Shown: positions 46,415-55,942 of the stretch, one piece after another
How the letters are laid out: every line of letters begins with the position of its first letter
How positions within the stretch are numbered: position 1 is the stretch's first letter
Source of the DNA: Pseudomonadota bacterium
GTDB taxonomy: Bacteria; Pseudomonadota; Gammaproteobacteria; Burkholderiales; Thiobacillaceae
Direction: 5' to 3'
DNA length: 64,000 nucleotides
Assembly (NCBI GenBank): GCA_029558905.1
Contig: JAKQCX010000024.1
Location: 83,511-147,510 of the forward strand
The notes under the pieces: model-generated
What the model was told of the DNA's origin: nothing
The model's database searches: none
The model's input: only the letters and a program-made list of their open reading frames with translations
Program-made: the position numbers and the translations under genes

Positions 46415-47659
46415 ATGTCCCTGATTCGACCCTTTGCCGCCCTGCGGCCCGCCCCCGGCCGGGCCACGGAAGTCATCGCTCCACCCTATGACGTACTCAA
46501 CACCGCGGAGGCCCGGGTTCTGGCCGAGGGGCGCCCCTGGAGTTTCCTGCACATTTCCAAGCCCGAGATCGACCTGCCGGCGGGTGCCGACCCCCATGCC
46601 CCGGAGGTCTATGCCAAGGCCGCGGAAAACCTGCAGAAGATGCTGGCCGCCGGTGTGCTCGTGCGGGATGTGCAAGCCTGCTACTACGTCTACCGCCTGA
46701 TCATGGGTGAGCATGTGCAGGTGGGCCTGGTGGCCAGCGCCAGCGTGGCGGATTACGACCGCAACCGCATCCGCAAGCACGAATTCACCCGCCCGGACAA
46801 GGAAGATGACCGGGTGCGTCAGATCGAGGCCCTCAACGCCCAGACCGGCCCCGTGCTTCTGGCCTACCCTGCCGCCCCGGAAGTGGATGCCATCCTGGCG
46901 ACGGCCACCCAGAGTGAGCCCGAGGCCGACAGCGTAGCCCCGGAATCCGGTGTGCGCCACACCCTGTGGGTGATCCGGGAAGCCGCCGTCCTGGCCCGGC
47001 TCACGGAACTGTTCGACGGCATGCAGGCCCTGTACATCGCCGATGGCCACCACCGCTCCGCCTCAGCCTCGCGCATCTGCGCCGCGCGCAAGGCCGCCAA
47101 CCCCCGGCACACCGGCCAGGAGGCCTACAACCACTTCCTGTCGGTGATCTTCCCCCACCACCAGATGCGTATCCTCGACTACAACCGCGTCATCCAGGAC
47201 CTGGACGGCCTCTCCGAGTCCCAGTTCATGGCCCGGGTGGCGGAATGCTTCATGATCGAAATGGCGGACACGGCGGTAAGGCCCGCCCATCCGGGTGAAT
47301 TCGGCATGTACCTGAACGGCCGCTGGAGCCGTCTCACCATCCGGGGCGATCTCATCCCGCACCAGGATCCAGTGGCCCGCCTGGACGTGAGCCTGCTGCA
47401 AGATCACCTCATCTCCCCCATCCTGGGCATCACGGACCCGCGTCGGGACAAGCGTATCGATTTCGTGGGTGGCATCCGTGGTCTGGCGGAGCTGGAAAAA
47501 CGCGTGGACTCCGGCGAGATGGCCCTGGCATTCTCCCTGCACGCCACCCGCATGGAAGACCTCATGGCCGTGGCCGACGCCAACGAGGTCATGCCCCCCA
47601 AATCCACCTGGTTCGAGCCCAAGCTGGCCGACGGCATGGCGTCCCATCTTCTCGACTGA
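46415..47659 (+). CDS. DUF1015 domain protein
   Basis: 414-aa soluble protein that covers the whole DUF1015 family: MSLIRPFAALRPAPGRATEV and the APPYDVLN motif at the start, then NRIRKHEFTRPDKEDDRVRQ, a LYIADGHHRSASA segment and NHFLSVIFPHHQMRI. The function is unknown; some homologues are encoded beside serine or phosphoglycerate metabolism genes, but not here. ATG 46415 is 72 nt from the divergent YihY-fusion start. It converges on lpdA with a hairpin between. Confidence 0.88.
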   Translation: MSLIRPFAALRPAPGRATEVIAPPYDVLNTAEARVLAEGRPWSFLHISKPEIDLPAGADPHAPEVYAKAAENLQKMLAAGVLVRDVQACYYVYRLIMGEHVQVGLVASASVADYDRNRIRKHEFTRPDKEDDRVRQIEALNAQTGPVLLAYPAAPEVDAILATATQSEPEADSVAPESGVRHTLWVIREAAVLARLTELFDGMQALYIADGHHRSASASRICAARKAANPRHTGQEAYNHFLSVIFPHHQMRILDYNRVIQDLDGLSESQFMARVAECFMIEMADTAVRPAHPGEFGMYLNGRWSRLTIRGDLIPHQDPVARLDVSLLQDHLISPILGITDPRRDKRIDFVGGIRGLAELEKRVDSGEMALAFSLHATRMEDLMAVADANEVMPPKSTWFEPKLADGMASHLLD

Positions 47660-47672
47660 AAACAACAGGTTG

Positions 47673-47687
47673 CGGCGCCAAGCGCCG
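47673..47687. terminator. Hairpin between DUF1015 gene and lpdA
   Basis: CGGCGC-CAA-GCGCCG, a perfect 6-bp stem 14 nt after the DUF1015 stop. No T-run. It sits in the 186-nt gap between two convergent genes. Confidence 0.4.
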
Positions 47688-47845
47688 TGCCTGGGTGTGT
47701 AGTAAGCGCGATTGCCCGGTCGGCGACCCGTTAGCGCAAGGGGCTGGTCGTGGGGCCGCCACGCCGTACCCACAGGGCCCCGTGCCACTTGCGGGGGATT
47801 CGGGGTGTCGATGCGCAGAGTGATCTCATCCGTGGCGGACGGGCG

Positions 47846-49618
47846 TCATTTCCTGCGTGCGGGCAGCAGATCGGTGATGCTGCCGGTGATCATTTCCGCG
47901 GCGAAACAGAGGGTCTCGGACAGGGTGGGGTGGGCATGGATGGTGAGGCCCAGGTCTTCCGCCGTGGCGCCCATTTCGATGGCCAGCACGGCCTCCGCCA
48001 GCAACTCGCCGGCGTTGATGCCCACGATGCCGGCGCCGATGACACGGCCGCTGGCCTTGTCCAGGATGAGCTTGCTCAGGCCCTCGGTACGGGCGATGGA
48101 CAGGGCCCGGCCGCTGGCTGCCCAGGGGAAGGCACCTGTTTCGATCTCCAGGCCCTGGGCCTTGGCTTCCGTTTCCGTGACCCCCACCCAGGCCACTTCC
48201 GGATCGGTGTAGGCCACGCAGGGGATGGCCAGGGCCTGGAATTCCACCTTCTGGCCGGCGATGACCTCGGCCGCTACCTTGCCCTCGTGCACCGCCTTGT
48301 GGGCCAGCATGGGCTGGCCGACGATGTCGCCGATGGCGAAGATGTGCGGCACGTTGGTGCGCATCTGCCGGTCCACCGGGATGAAACCGTGCCCGTCCAC
48401 CGTCACGCCGGCGGCCTCCGCGCCGATGGCCTTGCCGTTGGGATGGCGGCCGATGGCCACCAGCACCCGGTCATAGACCTGTCGGTCCTCTTGGTCGCCC
48501 GCCTTGAGGCTGACGTGGATGCCATCCTTCCTGGCCTCCATGGCAGTAACCCCGGTGTTGAGCAGGATCTTCTCGAAACGCTTGCCCATGCGTTTGAACA
48601 GGGGCTTCACCAGGTCGGCATCGCAGCCGGTGATGAGCTGACCACCCCGTTCCACCACCGTGACGCGGCTGCCCAGGGCGTCGTAGACCGTGCCCATTTC
48701 CAGGCCGATGATGCCGCCGCCGATGACCAGCAGACGCTTGGGGATGTCTGTCAGGGCCAGGGCGCCGGTGGAGCCCATGACCCGGGGATCGTCCGGTTGG
48801 AAGGGCAGTTTGACGGTCTCGGAGCCGGCGGCGATGATGGCCTGCTCGAAGGAGATGCTCCGTGGCCCCCCGGCCGTGATGACCTCCAGGCTGTGGGGGC
48901 CGGTGAAGCGGGCCTCGCCATGCACCACCGTGACCTTGCGCTGTTTCGCCAGCTGGGCCAGGCCAGCGGTGAGCTTGCCCACCACCTCGTCCGACTTCCA
49001 GGCTCGCAGCCTGTCCAGGTCCACCTTGGGTTTGCCAAGATTGACGCCATGGGCCGCCATCTCCTCCGCCTCGGTGATGAGGCGGGCGGCATGCAGCAGG
49101 GCCTTGGAGGGGATGCAGCCCACGTTGAGACACACACCGCCCAGACTGGCATGCCGCTCCACCAGCACCACCCTCAGGCCCAGGTCCGCGGCCCGGAAGG
49201 CGGCGGTATAGCCACCGGGGCCGGCTCCCAGCACGAGGACCTGGGCGTGCAAATGCGCCTCCTGCCCCGTGGCCGGCAAGGGTTGGGGAGACGGGGATGT
49301 TTCCGAGGTGTCGGAGGATGGCTTGCCACCTCCTCCTGTTCCCTCCCCGCTGGCGGGGGAGGGATCGGATGCGGCATGGGTAGCGTGTATCAGCAGGATC
49401 GGAGAGCCCTGGGAGACCTTGTCCCCCACCTTCACCAGCAGCTTCTCCACCACACCGGCCTGGGGACAGGGGATATCCATGGCAGCCTTGTCCGACTCCA
49501 CGGTGATGAGGGCAGTGTCCTCGTCCACCTGGTCACCCGGCCGCACCAGGAGGTCGATGACCTCCACATCCTTGAAGTTGCCGATATCGGGGACCTGGAT
49601 TTCTATGCCTTGGCTCAT
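47846..49618 (-). CDS. lpdA: Dihydrolipoamide dehydrogenase with N-terminal lipoyl domain
   Basis: 590-aa E3 subunit of pyruvate dehydrogenase. Residues 1-85 form a lipoyl domain with the lipoylated Lys in ESDKAAMDIP; then comes a linker of about 40 residues rich in Ser/Pro/Gly. The FAD domain starts VLVLGAGPGGYTAAFRAADLG, and the redox disulfide is in GGVCLNVGCIPSKALL. The active His-Glu pair is in AHPTLSETL. An E3 with its own lipoyl domain is known from betaproteobacteria such as Ralstonia. The linker is encoded by palindromic DNA (see repeat). ATG 49618 is chosen because it precedes the lipoyl domain. Confidence 0.96.
   Translation of the reverse strand: MSQGIEIQVPDIGNFKDVEVIDLLVRPGDQVDEDTALITVESDKAAMDIPCPQAGVVEKLLVKVGDKVSQGSPILLIHATHAASDPSPASGEGTGGGGKPSSDTSETSPSPQPLPATGQEAHLHAQVLVLGAGPGGYTAAFRAADLGLRVVLVERHASLGGVCLNVGCIPSKALLHAARLITEAEEMAAHGVNLGKPKVDLDRLRAWKSDEVVGKLTAGLAQLAKQRKVTVVHGEARFTGPHSLEVITAGGPRSISFEQAIIAAGSETVKLPFQPDDPRVMGSTGALALTDIPKRLLVIGGGIIGLEMGTVYDALGSRVTVVERGGQLITGCDADLVKPLFKRMGKRFEKILLNTGVTAMEARKDGIHVSLKAGDQEDRQVYDRVLVAIGRHPNGKAIGAEAAGVTVDGHGFIPVDRQMRTNVPHIFAIGDIVGQPMLAHKAVHEGKVAAEVIAGQKVEFQALAIPCVAYTDPEVAWVGVTETEAKAQGLEIETGAFPWAASGRALSIARTEGLSKLILDKASGRVIGAGIVGINAGELLAEAVLAIEMGATAEDLGLTIHAHPTLSETLCFAAEMITGSITDLLPARRK
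49291..49378. repeat. Palindromic linker-encoding element in lpdA
   Basis: A CCCTCCCCGC-TGG-CGGGGGAGGG hairpin (about 49352-49375) and flanking GC-rich sequence encode the linker between lipoyl and FAD domains. The encoded peptide (DPSPASGEGTGGGG) has the composition of a dispersed palindrome read in frame. It resembles the smc insertion in kind, not in exact sequence. Confidence 0.5.
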
Positions 49619-49690
49619 GGTTGGTGTCTGGAAGGTGGAGTATGGTGGGTTGGCAGTGGGCAGGGGTTTCCGGCTCCCCACTCCTCGCCT

Positions 49691-51034
49691 TCAGAGGAGC
49701 AGGCGCCTGACGTCGGAGAGCATGGCGCGCAGGTGACTGGTGAAGCGGGCGCCGTCGGCACCGTCGATCACCCGGTGGTCGTAGGATAGGGACAGGGGCA
49801 GCATCAGACGGGGTTCGAAGACCTTGCCGGCCTTGTCCCAGACTGGTTTGAACTCTGCCCGGGAGACCCCCAGGATGGCCACTTCCGGGCAGTTGATGAT
49901 GGGGGTGAAGGCGGTGCCGCCGATCCCTCCCAGGCTGGAGATGGTGAAACAGCCGCCCTGCATGGCGTCCACCTTGAGCTTGCGCTCCCGCGCCAGTTCG
50001 GACAGATCCGCCAGTTCCCGGGCGATGTCCAGCACGTCCTTCTTGTTCACGTCGCGGATCACCGGCACCACCAGACCGTCCGGGGTGTCGCAGGCGAAGC
50101 CCACGTGGAAGTATTTCTTCAGCACCAGGTTCTCGCCTTCGGCGGCCAGGGAGGCGTTGAACTGGGGAAAGGCGCGCAGGGCGTTCACCACGGCCTTCAT
50201 GAGGAAGGCCAGCAGGGTGAGCTTGACGCCGCGCTTGGCCGCCTCCTCCAGCATGGACTTGCGGAAGTCCTCCAGATCGGTGATGTCCGCCTCGTCGAAC
50301 TGGGTGACGTGCGGGGCGGTGACCCAGTTGCGGTGCAGGTTGGCCCCGGACAGCTTCCTGATGCGGGACAGGGGCTGGGTGTCGATCTCGCCGAACTGAC
50401 TGAAGTCTATGACCGGCGCCGGGGGTACGGCCAGACCGGTGGCCCCGCCCAGTCCCTCGCCCCGGGGCTTGGCCAGCTCACCCTTCACCCAGGCCTGCAC
50501 GTCTTCCCGGGTGATGCGGCCCCGGGGCCCGCTGCCCCTGATATGGTTCAGGCCCTCCCCCTCGATGCCCAGCTCCCTGGCAAAACGGCGTACCGCCGGG
50601 CTGGCATGGGCGGGCTTGCCCGGCGCGAACTCCACATGGGACGCGACGGGATCGGGCCGGTGTCTGGGGGGAATGGTGGCGGGGGCCTCGGGTACGGGAT
50701 GGGTGGGGGGCGGCACGGCGGCCGCGGCCTCGGCGGCGGGCGGCACGAAGGACTTCACCACCGGGGCGGCGACGGCCGGGCCGGGTTTTTCCTCTGCCGC
50801 CGTGTCCAGCAGCAGCATCGGCGAGCCGGCGGAGACCTTGTCGCCCACCTTGATCCTCAGCTCCTTCACCGTGCCGGCGAAGGGCGCGGGGATGTCCATG
50901 GCGGCCTTGTCGGACTCCACGGTCATGATGGGGTCATCACTGGCCAGGCTGTCACCGGGCTTCACCATGACCTCGATGATTTCCACGTTCTCGAAATTGC
51001 CGATGTCGGGGACGACGACTTCCTTGATAGACAT
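49691..51034 (-). CDS. aceF: Pyruvate dehydrogenase E2, dihydrolipoamide acetyltransferase
   Basis: 447-aa core subunit with one lipoyl domain (lipoyl Lys in ESDKAAMDIPAPFAG), a long Pro/Ala linker, an E1/E3-binding domain (ASPAVRRFARELGIEGEGLNHI) and a catalytic domain ending in the SYDHRVIDGADGARF active-site His motif. Only one lipoyl domain is present, in contrast to three in E. coli. It follows aceE by 12 nt and precedes lpdA by 72 nt. Confidence 0.97.
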   Translation of the reverse strand: MSIKEVVVPDIGNFENVEIIEVMVKPGDSLASDDPIMTVESDKAAMDIPAPFAGTVKELRIKVGDKVSAGSPMLLLDTAAEEKPGPAVAAPVVKSFVPPAAEAAAAVPPPTHPVPEAPATIPPRHRPDPVASHVEFAPGKPAHASPAVRRFARELGIEGEGLNHIRGSGPRGRITREDVQAWVKGELAKPRGEGLGGATGLAVPPAPVIDFSQFGEIDTQPLSRIRKLSGANLHRNWVTAPHVTQFDEADITDLEDFRKSMLEEAAKRGVKLTLLAFLMKAVVNALRAFPQFNASLAAEGENLVLKKYFHVGFACDTPDGLVVPVIRDVNKKDVLDIARELADLSELARERKLKVDAMQGGCFTISSLGGIGGTAFTPIINCPEVAILGVSRAEFKPVWDKAGKVFEPRLMLPLSLSYDHRVIDGADGARFTSHLRAMLSDVRRLLL

Positions 51035-51046
51035 GCCTGCGTCTCC

Positions 51047-53734
51047 TTACACGGTCAGCGGGTTGGGCCGCTCGGCATCGATGCCGTACCGCCTGATGGC
51101 TTCCACGGCCTTGCTCAGCGGCAGCACGCCGTCGTCGGCCAGGGCCTTGAGCGCGGCCAGGACCACGTGATGGCGATCCACCTCGAAGAAGGCGCGCAGG
51201 GCCTGACGGGAATCGGAGCGGCCAAAGCCGTCGGTGCCCAGGGTGACGTAGCGGCGATGCACATAGGGCCGGATCTGGTCGGCAAAGGCACGTATGTAGT
51301 CGGTGGAGGCGATGATGGGGCCATCGGTGCCGTCCAGGCACTGCTCGACATGGGATGTCCTGGGCTTACTGTCCGGGTGCAGCATGTTCCAGCGGTGTGC
51401 CTCCTGGGCTTCCCGCCGAAGTTCGTTGAAGCTGGTGGCGCTCCACACATCGGCGGCCACACCCCAGTCGCTCTCCAGCAGCTCGGCGGCGGCCAGAACC
51501 TCACGCAGGATGGTGCCGGAGCCCAGCAGCTGGACCCGGGGCGAGGCCTTGCCGCCGCGGCGGGCCTTGCCTTTTGTCTTGCCGCCTTCGGAGAGGCGGT
51601 ACAGCCCCTTGAGGATGCCTTGCTCGGCCCCCTTGGGCAGGGCCGGGTGGCTGTAGTTCTCGTTCATCACGGTGATGTAATAGAACACGTCCTCCTGTTC
51701 CTGGTGCATGCGCCGCAGGCCGTCCTGGATGATCACCGCTAGCTCGTAATGGAAGGTGGGATCGTAGGAGATGCAATTGGGGATCAGGGCGGCCTGCAGC
51801 TGGGAATGACCATCCTCGTGTTGCAGGCCTTCGCCGTTGAGGGTGGTGCGTCCGGCGGTGCCGCCCAGAAGGAAGCCGCGGGCGCGGGAGTCGCCGGCGG
51901 CCCAGGCGAAGTCCCCTACGCGCTGGAAGCCGAACATGGAGTAGTAGATGTAGAAGGGCACCATCTGTACGGCATTGGTGCTGTAGGAAGTGGCGGCCGC
52001 CAGCCAGGAGCAGAAGGCGCCGGCCTCGTTGATGCCCTCCTCCAGGATCTGGCCGCCCTTGTCCTCCCGGTAATACATGACCTGGTCCGAGTCCACGGGC
52101 TCGTAGAGCTGCCCCACGGAGGAATAGATGCCCACGCTGCGGAACAGTCCCTCCATGCCGAATGTGCGTGCCTCGTCCGGGATGATGGGCACCACATGGC
52201 GACCCAGGGCCTTGTCGCGCAGCAGGGTGGTGAGGATGCGCACGAAGGCCATGGTGGTGGAGATCTCCCGCTCGCCGGTGGCCTCCAGCATGGCCTGGAA
52301 GGTGGACAGAGGCGGGGCCATCAGGGCCTCCGCCTTCCGCCGACGCATGGGCAGGTAGCCCCCCAGGGCGGCGCGCCTGGCATGCAGGTATTGCATCTCC
52401 GGGCTGTTGGCCTCCGGACGGTAGAAGGGCAGCCGTTCCAGCTGCGCGTCGGCGATGGGGATCCGGAAGCGGTCGCGGAAGGCCCGCAGGGATTCCAGGT
52501 CCATCCTCTTCTGCTGGTGGGTGGGGTTCTGGGCCTCGCCCGCCGCGCCCATGCCGTAGCCCTTCACGGTCTTGGCCAGGATCACCGTGGGCTGGCCGGT
52601 GTGCCTCACCGCCGCCGCATAGGCGGCATAGACCTTGTGGGGGTCATGCCCACCCCTGTTCAGGCGCCAGATGTCCTCATCGGACATGGCCGCCACCATC
52701 TCCTTCAGTTCGGGATACTTGCCGAAGAAATGTTCCCGGGTATAGGCACCACCCTTGGCCTTGAAGTTCTGGTATTCGCCGTCCACGCATTCTTCCATGC
52801 GCTTTTGCAGCAGGCCGTGGGTATCCATGGCCAGCAGGGGGTCCCAGTAGGAGCCCCAGATCACCTTGATGACGTTCCAGCCCGCGCCGCGGAAGGCGGC
52901 CTCCAGTTCCTGGATGATCTTGCCGTTGCCGCGCACCGGGCCATCCAGGCGCTGCAGGTTGCAGTTGATGATGAAGATCAGGTTGTCCAGTTTCTCCCGG
53001 GAGGCCAGGGTGATGGCCCCCAGGGTCTCGGGTTCGTCGGTCTCACCATCCCCCAGGAAGGTCCAGACATGGCGGCCGGAGGTGTCGGCGATGCCGCGAT
53101 CATGCAGGTACTTGAGGAAGCGGGCTTGGTAGATGGCCTGCAGGGGGCCCAGGCCCATGGAAACGGTGGGGAACTGCCAGAAATCCGGCATGAGCCAGGG
53201 GTGGGGATAGGAGGGGATGCCCCGGCCACCGGTTTCCTGGCGAAAGTTGGCCATCTGTTCTTCGTCGATGCGGCCCTCCAGGAAGGCCCGGGCATAGATG
53301 CCTGGGGAGGAATGACCCTGGAAGAACACCAGATCGCCGCCATGCTGGTCGTGCGGGGCACGAAAGAAATGGTTGAAGCCCACCTCATACAGGGTGGCGG
53401 AGGACTGGAAGCTGGCGATATGGCCGCCCACACCCGGGGCCTTTTCATTGGCGCGCATGACACAGGCCACCGCGTTCCAGCGGATCAGGGCCTTGATGCG
53501 GGATTCCATGGCTACATCCCCGGGATGCTTGTCCTGCAGGTGCACAGGTATGGTGTTCACATAGGCCGTGGTGGCGTTATAGGGCAGATAGGCGCCGGAA
53601 CGCCGGGCCTTGTCGATGAGACGCTCCAGCAGATAGTGGGCGCGCTCGACCCCTTGTTCTGCGATGACGGCGGCCAGGGCGTCCAGCCATTCGCGGGTTT
53701 CCTGGGGGTCGATGTCGGGCAGGGCGTTGGGCAT
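51047..53734 (-). CDS. aceE: Pyruvate dehydrogenase E1 component
   Basis: 895-aa thiamine-diphosphate enzyme of the homodimeric type. It starts MPNALPDIDPQETREWLDAL and has FLGDGETDEPETLGAI and IINCNLQRLDGPVRGNGKI, the TPP-binding region. It decarboxylates pyruvate and reductively acetylates the E2 lipoyl group. ATG 53734 is preferred over an upstream frame start because the family N-terminus begins there; AGGAG lies about ten bases upstream. First gene of the aceE-aceF-lpdA unit. Confidence 0.97.
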   Translation of the reverse strand: MPNALPDIDPQETREWLDALAAVIAEQGVERAHYLLERLIDKARRSGAYLPYNATTAYVNTIPVHLQDKHPGDVAMESRIKALIRWNAVACVMRANEKAPGVGGHIASFQSSATLYEVGFNHFFRAPHDQHGGDLVFFQGHSSPGIYARAFLEGRIDEEQMANFRQETGGRGIPSYPHPWLMPDFWQFPTVSMGLGPLQAIYQARFLKYLHDRGIADTSGRHVWTFLGDGETDEPETLGAITLASREKLDNLIFIINCNLQRLDGPVRGNGKIIQELEAAFRGAGWNVIKVIWGSYWDPLLAMDTHGLLQKRMEECVDGEYQNFKAKGGAYTREHFFGKYPELKEMVAAMSDEDIWRLNRGGHDPHKVYAAYAAAVRHTGQPTVILAKTVKGYGMGAAGEAQNPTHQQKRMDLESLRAFRDRFRIPIADAQLERLPFYRPEANSPEMQYLHARRAALGGYLPMRRRKAEALMAPPLSTFQAMLEATGEREISTTMAFVRILTTLLRDKALGRHVVPIIPDEARTFGMEGLFRSVGIYSSVGQLYEPVDSDQVMYYREDKGGQILEEGINEAGAFCSWLAAATSYSTNAVQMVPFYIYYSMFGFQRVGDFAWAAGDSRARGFLLGGTAGRTTLNGEGLQHEDGHSQLQAALIPNCISYDPTFHYELAVIIQDGLRRMHQEQEDVFYYITVMNENYSHPALPKGAEQGILKGLYRLSEGGKTKGKARRGGKASPRVQLLGSGTILREVLAAAELLESDWGVAADVWSATSFNELRREAQEAHRWNMLHPDSKPRTSHVEQCLDGTDGPIIASTDYIRAFADQIRPYVHRRYVTLGTDGFGRSDSRQALRAFFEVDRHHVVLAALKALADDGVLPLSKAVEAIRRYGIDAERPNPLTV

Positions 53735-53919
53735 GGAAGGAGTTCTCCTTAGGTCTTCGTGCGCGGCCTCGTGCGGATGGGCCACGCAGCGGGCAATGCT
53801 AATGGAATCGGGGTTTCATGGAACAATCTTGATCAACCTCGCGAATTATCCAAGGCACACCGGGTCATGGTCAATTTTTCAATATTCATTATTGATGTTT
53901 TCAATATGAAGGAGTGCTG
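53735..53919. promoter_or_regulatory. AT-rich divergent control region, aceE / M17 aminopeptidase
   Basis: 185 nt between outward-reading genes, strikingly AT-rich in its right half. It contains the palindrome TCAATA-TTCAT-TATTGA at 53879-53895 and a direct repeat TTTTCAATAT at about 53876 and 53898. The palindrome lies 25 nt before the aminopeptidase ATG, an operator-like position. The regulator is unknown. Confidence 0.5.
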
Positions 53920-55413
53920 ATGAAGTCTTTGCTGCCCCAGGATGCCGGGCCGGCCCACCTGACCCAGCGCAGGGCCCCGTTGCACAAGCGGGGCAAGGAC
54001 CCGGGTCATCTGTTGGTGTTGCTTCCGGCCGATGAGGATTGGCATGGCGCCCCAGACAGACAGACCGTGGAAGCGGCCATGAAGCGGCGCCAAAAATCTG
54101 CCGCGGAGCTGGTCGAGCAACCCCTGACCCTGGAACTGGAGGGTGGCTGGCTTTCGGTCTGGCTGCGCCTGGAGGCTGATGCGACGCCCTTCAAGTGGCA
54201 CGAGCGCTTGCGCCAGGCCGTGAAACCCCTGCTGGATGAGCAGGCGCAACTGCTGCGGATCGCCGTCTACGGCCCGGACGACTTCCGGGTCCGGGCCGCC
54301 CGCGCGGCGGTCTACGTGGCCAGCGTGAACGGCATGACCCTGCCGGCCTGGAAGACGGACAGGCCGGTCAAACCCCTGCAGCGGCTGATATTGCATGGCG
54401 TGGCGGGGCTGGACCTGCAATGGGAACAGGCCCTGGCGCAGGCCAACACTCTGTGTCGCCGTCTCACCCTGCTGCCGCCCAACCTGCTGACGCCGGCCAG
54501 CTACCGGGTCGAGATCCGCAAGTTGGCCAAGGCCTGGGGCTGGCGGATGGAGGAGTACGACGCCAGGCGGCTGCAAGCGCTCAAAGCTGGGGCGTTCCTG
54601 GCCGTGGCCCGGGGCAGCGGACACGAGGATGCCGCCATCGTCAGGCTGGGATATCCGGGGCGAACCGGAAAAGGGGTGAGGGGCAAGGGCGGGCATCTTG
54701 CCCTGGTGGGCAAGGGGATCTGCTTCGACACCGGTGGTCACAACCTGAAGCCGGCCCGCTACATGCACAACATGCACGACGACATGAATGGCTCGGCCGT
54801 GGCCCTGGGGCTGCTGCTGGCGGCGAGCCAGATGAAGCTGCCCCTGAGCCTGGAGGTCTGGCTGGCGATCGCCCAGAATCACCTCTCGCCTGAGGCCTAC
54901 ACCCAGAACGAGGTGGTGACGGCCTTGAATGGCACCAGCATCGAGATCGTGCACACCGACGCGGAGGGTCGCCTGGTGCTGGCGGACACCCTGGCCCTGG
55001 CGGCCCGGGACAAGCCTGCCGCCATCCTGGACTTCGCCACCCTCACCGGCAGCATGGCCGTGGCCCTGGGGGAGCGCATGAGCGGGGTCATCAGCAACCG
55101 CGCCGAACTGGCGGCCCGTGCCGTGGCGGCCGGCGAGGCCAGCGGTGAGCGGGTGGTGGCCTTCCCCATGCCCGAGGACTACGACCAGGCCCTGGACTCC
55201 CTGGTGGCGGACGTGAAGCAGTGCACCCTGGAATCCGAAGCGGATCACATCCTGGCCGCGCGCTTCCTGCAGCGCTTCGTCGGCGATGTGCCCTGGCTGC
55301 ATATGGACCTGTCAGCCAGTCGCTGCAAGGGTGGCCTGGGTGCGGTGAATTCCGACATCACCGGTTTCGGTGTGGCTTGGGGGCTGGAAATGCTGCGTTC
55401 TTGGTGCGACTGA
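53920..55413 (+). CDS. M17 leucyl aminopeptidase-family protein
   Basis: 497-aa metalloexopeptidase. The C-terminal catalytic domain has LVGKGICFDTGGHNLKP, MHNMHDDMNGSAVAL, and the canonical VHTDAEGRLVLADTLAL for metal binding and catalysis. The NxDAEGR motif is intact. The N-terminal half is less conserved than in PepA, and the standard second signature MKxDM is altered to MHDDM. It may cleave peptides or have a regulatory role. ATG 53920 follows AAGGAG. Its stop abuts the stop of the cytochrome gene on the opposite strand without any gap. Confidence 0.88.
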   Translation: MKSLLPQDAGPAHLTQRRAPLHKRGKDPGHLLVLLPADEDWHGAPDRQTVEAAMKRRQKSAAELVEQPLTLELEGGWLSVWLRLEADATPFKWHERLRQAVKPLLDEQAQLLRIAVYGPDDFRVRAARAAVYVASVNGMTLPAWKTDRPVKPLQRLILHGVAGLDLQWEQALAQANTLCRRLTLLPPNLLTPASYRVEIRKLAKAWGWRMEEYDARRLQALKAGAFLAVARGSGHEDAAIVRLGYPGRTGKGVRGKGGHLALVGKGICFDTGGHNLKPARYMHNMHDDMNGSAVALGLLLAASQMKLPLSLEVWLAIAQNHLSPEAYTQNEVVTALNGTSIEIVHTDAEGRLVLADTLALAARDKPAAILDFATLTGSMAVALGERMSGVISNRAELAARAVAAGEASGERVVAFPMPEDYDQALDSLVADVKQCTLESEADHILAARFLQRFVGDVPWLHMDLSASRCKGGLGAVNSDITGFGVAWGLEMLRSWCD

Positions 55414-55788
55414 TCAGCGTGCGACGTAGGGGTTCGACCGCGTCGCCCGATCCCGATCCACGCTAGCGAAATAGGCGGCGACATCCGCCATGTCGGCTAC
55501 GTCGAAGGTCTGCAGCAACAGGGTCATGGCGGGGTGGAAGCGGTCCGCGCGGCGGAAGCGCCCCAGCTGGTAGAGCAGTTCGTCGTACCGTCGCCCGCCG
55601 ATGGCGGGCATCTCGCCACCCTGACGCAGCCCGTCCAGGCCATGGCAGGTGGTACAGGGTTGGGCCTTCTCCCGGCCTGCATGAATCTGCCTGGCCTCTA
55701 AGGCTTCGTCGGTCAGTGCCTCATCGGTCTGGGCGGGCAGCGGGAGCAGACAGAGCAGGGATAGCGATGCAAGGGCAAGGGCTTTCAT
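55414..55788 (-). CDS. Monohaem c-type cytochrome
   Basis: 124-aa exported protein. A signal peptide ([19 protein letters not shown]) precedes the haem motif CTTCH at about residue 45 ([13 protein letters not shown]), and a likely Met ligand lies in [12 protein letters not shown]. It resembles small cytochromes c of the c553/c4 type, an electron carrier in the periplasm. It is tail-to-tail with the M17 gene with zero intergenic bases. ATG 55788 is chosen because it starts the signal peptide. Confidence 0.85.
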   Translation of the reverse strand: MKALALASLSLLCLLPLPAQTDEALTDEALEARQIHAGREKAQPCTTCHGLDGLRQGGEMPAIGGRRYDELLYQLGRFRRADRFHPAMTLLLQTFDVADMADVAAYFASVDRDRATRSNPYVAR

Positions 55789-55942
55789 GGGGCATGAGCG
55801 CGCAGCGAGGAAGGCCCGTGAAAATACCGCAATCCATGCACGAGCGCACGCCGTGTACCCGCCAGGTCCAGGCGCGGGGGCCTGCGCGACCATGTGTATG
55901 CGGACATGCGATAATTTTTCGGTCATACGATTTTCCACGCCC

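Noticed and set aside
51749..53752. Long plus-strand frame opposite aceE
   Set aside because: Shadow frame of the E1 gene, no motif.
55411..55416. Zero-gap convergent stops of the M17 and cytochrome genes as an overlapping-gene signal
   Set aside because: Compact convergent ends are common in dense genomes; nothing more is implied.
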